Below are positions 37,501 through 48,000 of a stretch of 64,000 bases of DNA, one piece after another. This DNA comes from Cordilura impudica (Eukaryota > Arthropoda > Insecta > Diptera > Scathophagidae): contig OY821520.1 in the NCBI GenBank assembly GCA_963682025.1, forward strand, positions 86,721,465-86,785,464, read 5' to 3'. Each line of letters opens with the position of its first letter. The stretch's first letter is position 1. The notes beneath the pieces were generated by a model that saw only the letters and a list, made by a program, of their open reading frames with translations, ran no database searches and was not told the origin of the DNA. A program made the position numbers and the translations under genes.

Positions 37501-39199
37501 CCTATTACTAAGAGTTGTCCCATAGGGATCATTTTTGGACTACTGATTAGTGGATGTAACAAACACATACAAACCCAATTTGACTCAGATTTATATGATA
37601 ATTTGGATCTTATGGCAATTTAAGTCGATTTCATAGGGGTCATTTGTATGGGGGCTAGGTCTGAACATGGACCGATTCTCACCAATTTCAGCACCGTTCA
37701 TCCTATGGCCGATACGAAATTATGTACGCAGTTTCATCAAAATATATTCATATTTGCGACCTGCAGTTTGATTACAAGCTTTACATGGACACACAGACGG
37801 ACGGACGGACGGACGGACATCGTTAAATCGAATCAGATAGTGATTCTGATTCGATCGGTATAATTAAAGGTGGGTCTAGGTTAAATATTTTTGGTAGTTA
37901 CAAACAGCAGCACAAAGTCATTATACACAAGCCACAAAGTGGTATAGGGTATAACAAAGCATAAATATTTTATTTAACAATAAAAATGCTCAAAGTAAGC
38001 GAAAAAACTAAATTGCCTATGGTTTTTTAAGACATTCTTTTTGGTGAGTTATTGACTTTAAAATTTGGACCAAATGACGGTAATCATAATTTATTTATAT
38101 ATATTTTTTTAATATTTTACCACTTTCATAAAATTCTATAGATAAACAACGCAAGAAATTTAAATTTTTTACATCACTATTTTATTTTTTGAAACAAAAG
38201 TAAACACAAAACAGCTGACTTATCAATTGCACAATTAAACAGTTGAAGTTTACGAGACTAAATTGTCTGGCAAATTTAAAAGAGTTGTGCAAGTGAATTT
38301 TCAAACAATTTTTGACAGTTCATTTGCGAGAGTGGAAAAATGCGCAGTTTGCACAGTTTACAAGTTTTTTAAGCGTTATCATGAGTACCCTTAATATTTC
38401 AAAGTTTAGAAGTTTTCATACATATTTTCTTCGTTTCGTTAAGTTTCATTTTATAAAATGAGAACATTTTTCCTAACAGAATGACATAGTACATCCCGTT
38501 AAAGCCATCATAAAATATATCAATACACATTATCCGGGTCAACCCTGTTTCCCGCTAACTTCTTCAATATTTTATGAAACAATGAAGGAAAATGGAGTCA
38601 ATATTATAACACAGGTTAGTTACTTAATGCCTAATTGTTGAAGCACTTAAGCGCTTTTAAATATATTTCAGTCCACACCATCAGATGTTCAACTAGAAAA
38701 TCTTCCGATGTTAATTAAACCCTCCTGTCAACTTGCAGCAGTTATTGTAGATATTCACACCAACTTGACTTACGTGGAATTGGCTCTGGCTCAACAATAT
38801 CTCTATCAGAAAGATTGTCAATTAATAGTTGGTGCTTCCGATAATCTAATACCGCTCACAAAAGATTTAAACATATTAGGTCCTACTGGCTTTATCAGCA
38901 TACTTGAAGACAGTTCTAATAAAGAAGCACTTGTATTTGGTAAACCTAGTCCCCTATTGGGTCAATATATTCTTAGTCACTTTCAAATCGAGGAACCCAA
39001 ACGTGTTCTATTCGTGGGTGATAACTTGATAATGGATATTAAATTTGGAGTGGATTTAGGTTTCCAAACATTATTCGTATTATCTGGTGCTCATACAAAG
39101 GTGCAAATGCTAACTAGACCGTTGGAGGATCAACCAGATTATTATGCCGATAGTATGGTTGATTTTATAGAATTTTTTAAGGATTTAAAAAAGAATTAA
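27793..39199 (+). CDS. HAD-1: p-nitrophenyl/phosphoglycolate phosphatase-like
   Basis: Four exons: 27793-27883, 36006-36169, 38480-38614 and 38672-39199 (stop TAA), giving 305 codons. This is close to 300, normal for the eukaryotic HAD p-nitrophenylphosphatase/phosphoglycolate phosphatase family (cytosolic Mg2+-dependent phosphatases). Motif I SDCDG is split by intron 1 (phase 1) and completed as GVVW. Motif II is ISNNS in exon 2, the capping domain begins NDIVHPVKAIIKY in exon 3, motif III lysine is in FGKPS, and motif IV is VGDNLIMDIKFG. All splice sites are GT-AG. Intron 1 is 8122 bp and full of nested elements, intron 2 is 2310 bp, intron 3 is 57 bp. Substrate unknown. The frame is intact in every exon, so it is probably functional. 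AATAAA-type signals follow within 15-110 bp of the stop. Confidence 0.88.
28435..28995 (+). mobile_element. Second DINE/mini-me-type repeat with (TA)n
   Basis: Begins TTTGTACCCTCCACGCGAGT with a partner GAGGGTATTATT, as DINE-1 elements begin with a TATACCC..GGGTA hairpin. A (TA)n run of about 35 bp (28526-28560) precedes TTCTTAATCCTTATATCAAG and a short CTGTCC block. The right end near 28940 reads TTCGACTGTGCCGAATCTTT then GATACTCTCCACC. It differs from the abundant copies and matches the 46149 and 58796 fragments. It lies in HAD-1 intron 1. Confidence 0.7.
30924..32986 (+). pseudogene. piggyBac-type transposase, inactivated
   Basis: The N-terminal acidic region (30924-31418) has a basic AKRRGRPKKA AT-hook-like stretch. 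The DDE core at 31623-32620 contains NEMRRFIGILYLSG, MSRNRFKVIKRFLHLSD, catalytic aspartates in LSIDEQMIPYFGRHS, IIFFDNFF and NQGMGGVDLHDN, and the C-terminus is a Cys/His zinc ribbon (CRCKVCKKHT..CTKCNVYLHTKC). It is broken by stops at about 31920, 32076 (Leu to stop) and 32616 (Trp to stop), by a one-base loss in the T-run after DNFF (about 32240), and by the MITE at 31442-31583 near the N-terminal/core boundary. The few lesions suggest a fairly young death. Confidence 0.9.
31439..31586. mobile_element. 142-bp MITE, TTA duplication
   Basis: 31442-31583 has 26-bp inverted ends starting GGCCCGGTTGTTCAATAG with one mismatch, flanked by TTA on both sides. A 3-bp TTA duplication and GG-starting ends fit PIF/Harbinger-type MITEs. 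It sits inside piggyBac A, separating the acidic N-terminal frame from the core. Confidence 0.85.
32912..33262. repeat. Tandem duplication of about 174 bp in piggyBac A
   Basis: The last codons and the 3'UTR of the transposase (TTACTTGCACACCAAATG at 32941) are repeated at 33115 (TTACTTGCATACCAAGTG), both followed by GCGTTAATTATTCATATC and AACTAAAAACGAATAAA. Copies differ at about 10% of positions, so this is an old duplication or part of the ancestral element. Confidence 0.85.
36360..36962. mobile_element. TIR element with repeated GTCATTCCGTCAC
   Basis: A 597-bp non-coding element (36363-36959). The left end is GGGCAATTCCA; the right end is its inverse TGGAATTGCCC. CAA flanks both sides. 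GTCATTCCGTCAC or a close variant occurs four times (two in tandem near 36553-36580, then near 36751 and 36932). It is in HAD-1 intron 2. The superfamily is undetermined. Confidence 0.75.
37187..37954 (-). mobile_element. DINE-like copy 7
   Basis: Starts ACAAGTAAGAAATTATAGTC with an intact palindrome, has five GGAC units (37797-37820) and ends AAGTGGTATAGGGTAT. A short internal deletion removes the TTTAAGTGAAGATCGGGAAG segment. Lies in HAD-1 intron 2. Confidence 0.9.
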
Positions 39200-40036
39200 A
39201 TTAAAAATAAAAATATGTATTTAAGTAAGTAAATAACAAATTGTGCCAATGTTGAAAAACACTTACTGATATTGTTACTTGCCGGTAATTGCTAACGAAT
39301 GTCAATAATAAAGAAATTTAAATTGTGTTTGCAGCTAATTTAAGTAGTAATTAGTTTAGTAAGACTATGCGGTGTTAGTGAGTCAATGCAACTCAATAGA
39401 AATAGATTTGTGAAATATCTTTCAATATAAATTCTGTAAAACTTTTGTAAGCTTAAGAATCTTAAGTACCTTCAACAATATAAATGTCATAGTTTTAAAT
39501 GGGAAAACAAGAAAGAAAATTATAAATAGTCAGTCTGGGCCGCCTAAACAATGTCCTAAGCCATAAAGGTCATAGTTCGAACTGAGCAAAGCACAACTAT
39601 TGTTGTAAAGTACATTTTACGAAATAACAATTCGTGTGATATATGTATATATCATAGTTATTCGGAATTATGACTATGACCGAAAATGAGTATAAGTTCT
39701 TTATCATTAGTCTGATGATTTTATAAATAAAGTTTACTTACAAAAATTAAAAGAGGTAAGAATTAATCAGTTAGTTTCTTAGTTAGTTAAGATATTAAGA
39801 TCCTAACTTTAAAAATGTTTTTAACAAAACCACTTCCTGCCTTTGAATCAGAATGTAACAAAATCGTAGCCGGTCGAGCCCAGTCACTCTCAAGTAAATT
39901 TTTTGTTTCTATCAAAAAGAGAAATTCGTCAAAAACAAGCTTGAACGTCTGAGAAAGGTTCAGAAAGAAAATTATTTAGTAAGCAGTAATGTCAAAAAGG
40001 TCACTAATTTGTCAAATATAACTCCTGGTATGACTT
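39200..40036. other. HAD-1 3' flank
   Basis: Probable 3'UTR with AATAAA near 39207 and 39306, then AT-rich intergenic DNA. No further gene. Confidence 0.5.
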
Positions 40037-40250
40037 TTGCGAACTTATTTCAGCCGTAATTGGAAGAAAATGAAAGTTTTGGGAAAGAAACTCTCCCATT
40101 ATAGAAGATTTTTAAAATTGGCAAATTTCTTGCTAGAATCGGAGGAAATGACATTGGAACAAGAAATGCATAAATTTCTTAAAAACTACAGAAACATGCA
40201 AAAGGGTGAAGCGAAAGGCGAATCCCACGTCCTTTACAAAAAGTGAATAA
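40037..40250 (+). pseudogene. Ty3/gypsy integrase C-terminal fragment
   Basis: A 69-codon frame contains HYRRFLKLANFLLESEEMT followed by LEQEMHKFLKNYRNMQ. This resembles the stretch after the catalytic Glu of Ty3/gypsy integrases, where a KF-NYR-TPH segment is typical. There are no flanking pol domains or LTRs. Tentative. Confidence 0.45.
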
Positions 40251-41679
40251 TAAATATGGTCCATAGACATCTATTTTTTTTTTACTTTCTAATGTACATT
40301 CTATTGTTGACAACGGTCGTTAAATTGATCTTTTGAACACTCCGTTACATAATAATATTGATGTACGAATTTTTCAAAAATGCCATTCACGAGAAAACCA
40401 AAACATACATCTAGGGGATTACAACATGTTATACGACAACATACACCATGGTGTAGCCTAGGGTGGCCCTTAATAAAAAAAGTGTTCAGGGTCTCGGTCG
40501 CACCTCCTAGAAATATGCGAAAAGCAAAAAAATAGATAAATACAAAGATTTGGGCCAATCATAAGACATTTAGAAGTGGCTCAACGCGATTGAAAATTTA
40601 AAGTGTGTTTTATATGGGGAAAATATGTTTTTTTTTTTTCAGATTTTACGAAAATTTCATTCTACAGCTTAATTTTTCCGACAAATTGTTATATAATTCG
40701 GGATAAGTGTTAAATTATGTTTTCAAACAGCCATAAGACTTCAAAAACCAATAAAAACTCGCTAAGAAATAGCAAATGCCCCAGACCACTTTTGTTTTAA
40801 AACAAACAGGAAATTTAATGGTATTTTTTCAACTTTGAGAAAGTGGTTAAAACCATAATCTTCTTTTGGTGCCTATACTTATAAGATATGAAGTATTGTT
40901 TTATTATCACGTTGTTAACCTATTGCTCATTGAGACCGAAAATGGGAAATTTTTTTGATAAAATTTTGAAAACTCTTTTTTCAAGCTTTAAAAAATTTTC
41001 TTAAACAAAATTTTAAAAAATGGATCTCGGACTTTAAGGTTTTGTTAAACATGTATTGCAGATTAACTATATAAATTTCTAAGTGAATTCCTATGTCAGA
41101 TTTTTTTTTGACAAGAATTTAATTTTTGCGAATTTCGAGAAAAATGGGATTTTTGTAAAATATTCTGTAAATGTACCCTTTCTAAATACTTTGTATCAAA
41201 AATACATCACTCTTCTACTCTCAAATGTTATAAAATTTTTGTTTATAAAATTTTATTATCAAACAATATTTAAGAAAAATTGTTTATTCTATTTTAGTTT
41301 ATTTCGCAAATAACAAACTAAATCAACAATTTAGGACTGGCTAATCATATCGTGCAATTTCCTTTCGATTAGAAATACCAAAATAGTTTAATAGTTTTTT
41401 CGGTGATAACCGAAAAACAATTGATAATACATTTTTGTATGTAGTACTCAAACCAATTATTTGTTGCAATATCTGTTAACCCATTATCGGTTGGTAATAA
41501 ATTGTTAAGGTATGTTCTTATTTAGGACTGAAGCTTGTTGTTCTTGATTTTGTTATGTTGTCTTAATTAAATTGGTTTAGTAATTTGTAAAAAGACATTG
41601 ATTGAAATTTCAATAACCAATGCAAAAAAACTAAATTAAAAAGAATATATTTTTTAATTGAATGATTTAATAGATGACA
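40251..41679. other. AT-rich stretch, possible decayed repeat
   Basis: 40450-40620 holds AGGGTGGCCCTTAATAAAAA and TCTCGGTCGCACCTCCTAGA. I suspect this is the non-coding end of a mobile element but could not find a partner end. The rest is low-complexity. Confidence 0.35.
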
Positions 41680-44290
41680 TTAACATTTGAAAGTGATATG
41701 GGGCACATGACTAGCGCAACTGGACGTATTTTTGGCCAGTTTTTTGAGTATGAACAATGTTACTGGTTTGTTCGCATAAACGAGTAACTTCACGTAGCCC
41801 CACAGGAAATAATCTAGAGGTATCAAATAGCATGACCTTGGAGGCCAACTGACAGGCCAATTGCTCGAAATCAACTTATCGCTAAATTTTGATTTCAATA
41901 AGTCCATGATTGCAATTGCCGACAGGATCAATGTCATCCATATTTTCAAACAAAAAATCATTGATAATGGTGCGGTAACGATCTCCAATGACCGCAACGT
42001 TAGCCCCGCCTTCTTGTTTGAAGAAATAAGGTCCGATGATGCTACCAGCTATGAGCGCGTTCATTTAATACTACCACTATAGCTGTAAAACACAGAAAAA
42101 AGAGTAATCAAGAAAAATTTGTCGAATATTATACTTAATTTTTTTTTATATTTCCATAAAATTTTTCATTCGACATTTGAATTTGTTTGGACTCGTTTGC
42201 ATAATTGTGTTTCTCTATAAATAAACCTTGGTACTATTTTTTCTACAATTTCAACTGGCATGGGTAAGTTTATAATTTGCAAGGACCAGATATCCTTAAT
42301 ATTAATGTGAATTCTAATTTTGTTAAAATTTAGAATATATCATCTGTGAGAAATTTTGGTACAATTGGGTGATTGAAATCTACAAGAGGATTCTAATAAT
42401 TCGATGGTCAATGAACAAAAGGCCTTACTTGATTTTACAACAATTGAAATCTTTGAAATTTTCATCTTCAATCATAAAAATTAACAGAATTGGGAAACAG
42501 TACATAGAAAAATACATGGTTTTTATTGAGAAATTACAAAAGAACAAAAAGCAAATAGGGGAAAATAATTTAAAGGTAAAAAAAAAGAAAAGAGCAAAAA
42601 TTATAAACTATTAAACTTATTAACTTATATCGATAACAAGAAAACGAAGAAAAAAAAAGAGTTAGGAACAATATAAATATAGAAAAATTGTTGATCAATG
42701 GATTTTATTTTTTTTGGAATATTTAATTTTAAAACTTAAAAATTTTTTTAAGATTAATTATTTTTCTACGATACATATTATTACACACAATTAACATACA
42801 CACATTCACACACATACTAATTTTACTTTTTTAAATCGAAACAATTAAATAAATACAATATAATTGAGTGAAATTATGCAATAATAACAGAAGAAAACAA
42901 AAGGAAACTCTGTCTACAACTGACTTCAGGTTTGGCGTCATCGATGGAACATTTCAACCCGTGAGTTGTTTTTTATGTTTTTTTGTTAAAATTACACAAT
43001 TTAGTAATTTTTAAGTTTTTTTTATTCCAAACAATTATCTTTATATGATTTAATTTCATATATTTAGTAAAGTTTCTGTACCTAATTTTGTACCTAATTT
43101 TGAATTTATCTAAATATTAATAATGAATCAATTCCGAAAACAAAATACACCATATATAATTCATTTTTGCTTTAAAATAATTTAATGCATAGAAAATTTA
43201 ATTTAATTTTTTTATGTTTCAAAATATTAATAATTTAGAGATGTTATTTTATTGTATATAAAATAAATATTGTTTATGTTCAATTTCATAATGAACTTTT
43301 AACTTCATACTTTAATATTCCACGAAACAGTTAGGTAAATAAGTAAGGAGAAATTGTGGGCTATCTAATACATTTTTTTTTTATAGATAGCAATGGTCAT
43401 GGGCGGCTAAAGAAAGGGGTCATAACATCACATACCTCTTCCATTTTCAAAGTTTTGCATTCATTTAATTTTCATTTATTTGTTCTTATTCTTCCCTATA
43501 TTTTTCCCTATATTTATTTATTTTTGTTGTTAATTTTTCCTTTGGGCAATCGAGATTATGGTTTCAGCTACTTAAAATTTAGTATTATTAATTGACAGAT
43601 TCTGCTTTGTTTAGAAGGGAACATGATCATCACCCCATTTTCCATGAGCACGGCCGGTAGTATAGGTAGCAAAGTTCTCTGATAGACAGAGCTTAAAGTG
43701 AAGAGTCGTTACACAGCGTGTAAACTGCACCAAACGGTGCATTTTTCTTGACTGATCTCGCTCCATATGCGGCAATTTTGTTTGTTAACAAACCCATTAA
43801 TGTACCCCGTCGCTAAACACAATTTTGCTACAAGACATCGGTTCAGTTTCTAACTGCTCTAGAGCCCAATCGGAGAAAGAACGACGCATATGATAGTTTT
43901 GTGGCTTTAATTCATGCACCAGCTGGATCTTTTATGAGTGTAGGCCAAGATCTTCGCAGAATTTTCCACGTAGTTGACGGACAGAGCCCCAATTCCCGCA
44001 ACCGACGACGAATTGATAAATTTAAATATTCTTCCACACTTTCTTTTACAGCGACGATATTCTCTTCAGTACGATATTCCATCAACGTGTTGGTGTTACT
44101 GCATCATTTAGAGATTATGTGGTATGAAATCTTTTCACAGTTAGACGGATAGCTTGCTCAGATGGACGATTGTGTGCGCCATAAAAATCACCCTGTCATC
44201 CACAAGTTTTTCGAATTGATAACCGGTTTTCAAAGTAAATTAGGATAATTTGGCAGTGTTGTTCAAGCGTGAATCTATTCAAGATGATCT
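41680..44290 (-). mobile_element. DD41D-like transposase relic, in two pieces
   Basis: The N-terminal half is at 44290-43690 on the minus strand: FTLEQHCQIILIYFENRLSI, GAHNRPSE-like sequence, then CGRIFKFINSSSVAGIGALS-type degenerate sequence, AKILAYTHKR and NGFVNKQNCRIWSE. The C-terminal half is at 42075-41680: AGSIIGPYFFKQEGGANVAV, GDRYRTIINDFLFENMDDID, then SSNWPVSWPPRSCYLIPLDY. About 1.6 kb of unrelated AT-rich DNA (42090-43690) separates them within the sheet around the tryptophan-rich GG-IGPYFF motif. Frames are heavily mutated and the QDDA catalytic block is lost. It is related to the element at 54737-56043. Confidence 0.75.
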
Positions 44291-44390
44291 TCGAGAGTAT
44301 AGTGATCATAAATGTCAAAACGTGACTGTCTACTTCACAGCCAACTTTTTCACAAGTTCTATATAAGCAAAAAAAAAAAAAAACAAACAA

Positions 44391-45066
44391 CAGATATAAG
44401 AAAATATCTGTTGTTATTTTTATATATTAAAGAATAAAAACAAAAAAATCTTAAAAATTTTACTAACTTAAGCCGAATTTCAAAATAGCTTTTTTCTATA
44501 TGTATGCGAATGATCGCGATATATCGTTCTTACTCTATTGGGCTCGATATACCGACAATAACCAAAATTAACCAAGATTAATAAGATATCCTTGCATTTT
44601 GGGTACTCTAGGTACGAATTGGAGGGGAAATGTGACTTGAGACTAGATGTGTCAATGAAAGCCATATAAACTTATTAAATCTATACATTTGTGAACCCAT
44701 AATTTGCGTTCGAAATACTCTATTATTGTTAAACAAATATTCATATAAGTGCAATATATCTTAACAACGGACTGTTGTAGGGTGCAACAAGATAACCGCA
44801 TAGCACTACAAAATTTTCTAAACTCATTTGCATCTTGAAGTAATCAAGAAAAAATTAAATTATAATGATTGTTTTACTACATAATTTTTTTTTTCACTTT
44901 TTAATATCGCACCGAATGTGTATTATATGGCACAACCAACTGTAATTGATATATGACACAAAACATAACGGATTAGATACATTTTGAAAGTGCTGCAGTT
45001 GAGTGGAAATTGTAAAAACGGCAAATAATTTTATACAATATTCAAATTTTCCATTAAATCATACAA
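44391..45066. other. Region upstream of HAD-2
   Basis: AT-rich. It should contain the HAD-2 promoter and 5'UTR immediately before 45067, but no TATA/Inr combination is convincing. An inverted ACAGATATAAGAAAATATCTGT motif occurs at 44391-44412. Confidence 0.4.
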
Positions 45067-48000
45067 ATGTCTTTCAAATCTTCTCTCAAGTATATTAAAA
45101 CTTTAACGCTGGAAGAGAAACAAGATTTTCTAAGTTCATTTGATCTAATTTTTTGTGATTGTGATGGTTGGTTGATTTTCATTAATTTCCGTTCAAGTGT
45201 TTGTTTTAATATAATAAAGTGCTTACTGATAATTGCAGGTGTTATTTGGCAGAATTTATATGATGTCATACCTGGTTCAGCGAACGCTATCAAATATTTA
45301 CGTAAAATTGGCAAACAAATTGTATTTGTCACAAATAATAGTATTGTTTCGACAAATGATCATATAAAGAAATTTGCCAGCTCTGGTATAGATGTTAAAG
45401 AGGTGAGCTTAATTCTAAAAAAAAGATTACACTATTTACCTAATTAGCGGGCTCGATGATAATCGTATAGAGAACGGCTCACTTAAAACAACAATAGATT
45501 TTGATTCCCGTGATATGATTAACAGATTATCACAAACAAAAAATGATTTATTGAGCAAAATTAAAAAATTAAAATTAAAATATAAATTTATAAGCTTGGA
45601 ATGATATGAGCGTGTTTCTTGATGCTCCACTCAAGTTTTACAGAATATATTTATAACGATTTCTTTCTATTGCTTTACTGAAATTTGTAACGCCTGGACT
45701 TCTTTTGAATTTGTAGTGAAAATTAATGAAATGTGAATAGTGGCACTTGGTAGATCCAACCAAAAGGTTTTGAAGTTATAAGAAAATACCAGCAACGGTT
45801 TGTTTTTTAAACAGCAAGCGCAAATCGCTTACAATACCAATACCTATTTACATAATGCTTCTCCTGCACTGGTATTTTTGATAAAAGCACTGGAATTTTT
45901 GATACAATTTTCGGCGTTTGCTTCTTTTATTTTCATTAGGAAAATTTAAAAAATTCACCTTTTTCGCAATTTTCCGTGTTTCTATTTTCTATTTTCGGAA
46001 TATATATAATTCAACTAAACAAAGAATGACAAAATGTAGTCTATGGATTCTATTGATCTTAAAAATATAACAATTTATTAATGCTGATATTGCTTTTTTA
46101 TAGTAGTGTGCCATTAATATCAGTTCTTAAAATTTGGACGTGCTTAATTATACCATCCACACCTGTGTGCAGAGGGTGTATATGATTTTGTCATTCCGTT
46201 TGTAGTAATTAGAAACAAGTCCGTACCCATGAAATATATGTATGTTTTTGATACTTATATCAAGCAGAGTTGATATAGCAATGTCCGCCTGTCTGTCTGT
46301 GGAAAAATGATCACACCATCAATAGGTCAACCGGGTTGCTATTTTTTTTCGTAAAAATGATTCGTTGACATTCTCAGAAGATTTATGTTTAAAAATCATC
46401 AAAAGCGTTTTAATATGTCCGAGATTTTAATAAAAAAAAAATGTATTGAAAAATATATGATGTTATTCCAAATTTTGTTTCTAGTGTGTGATAGCTGTAA
46501 TTATTTTGCTGTGTTTGTAGCATTTGCTACATTAGAATATGCACACGGTTATACTCCACGTGTCCAGAGATCCAAGTTGTGCTGCTTAAAACAAGCTTGG
46601 TGCTGACTTTTTCTTTAGTGCGGAGACACCGACGAAGTAATCGGCAGACTTCGTCTAATGTTTACCTGCCAAATGAACCATCTTAGTCAGTTTGTAATTT
46701 TTAAGTATTAGCATAAAAAATGGCTAGAAAAAAGAAAAAATTTATTTAAATAAAACCACTCAAATTAGTAATAATGCTTATAAAAATAAATAAATAAAAT
46801 CTTGCGTTTTTTCAGAAGCTTTATATAGCTCAACCAAATTAAATTTTTCATAGACGAATATCTATTTTTCAATTGTAGTGAGATTAAGCCAATGCCTTTA
46901 TTCGTTGAGGCTTTAATAACAGAAAAATAATACATGCTTTCAAATATTATTGAATTATTTCTGTGAAAAAATCCATCTTTGTCGGTAAAAAAAAAAAACA
47001 ATAAATAAGAAATTATAATAAATACTGGCAAAAAAATGTAAGATAATTAACTAGAAATTTAAATTGTATTAGAGCTTAAAGTTTAAGTAACTATGCAAAG
47101 GTTAACCGTACCCGTGATTGTAATATTGTGCCTCAGACACACGTGGAGGGTATCAAAGGCTCCACACAGCCTAACACAGTACAACACATGATTTTGGGAC
47201 TCAATTCTGACAATTGCACCTGAAAGTAGTCCCAAAAATAAGAACTTCGGCATCATTAGTTTTGTCAAGTTTGCTGGTGGATTTTTATTCCTTTTTCTAT
47301 ATTTTAACATGGTTATAACTCGGTAACCGTACGTAATATCTCTTTTGTATCTGAAACAAAATTGTAGATATTCCATAGAAGAAAAGAAACAAGTAAGAAA
47401 ATTACCCTATACCATGCGTTTAGAAACCCTATCTCTTAGGCCCTACTAACTGGACTTAGAAAATAAGCAAAAACCAAATTTGAGTGGGATTTTTATTATT
47501 TTTTTTGGCTGCAGATATGAAAAAGTTCATATCGGATGCTATATCTATATAGGGATTAGGTCCAAAAATGGACCGATCTTGATCATGTTTGGTAAAGTCT
47601 CTTGTATTTTGCAAAAATATATACAAACAAAATTTGAGAAGAATCAGTGCAATATTTTTTGTATTTTAATAGATTTAAGTGAAGATCGGGAAGCAGCTCT
47701 ATATGGGGTCAAAGGGATCATTTTTGGACTACTCATTAATGGATGTAATGAACGCATACAAACGCAATTTGAGTAAGATCTATATGACAATTTGGATCTT
47801 ATGGCAATTTATGTCGATTTCATATGGGTAATTTGTATGGGGGCTAGGTCTGAACATGAACCGATTCTCACCAATTTCAACAGCGTTCTTCCCATGGCAG
47901 ACAAAAGCTTATATACCAAATTTCATCAAAATAGAGTCATATTTGCGACCTGCAGTTTGATTACAAGGTTTACATGGACACATAGATGGACGGACGGACT

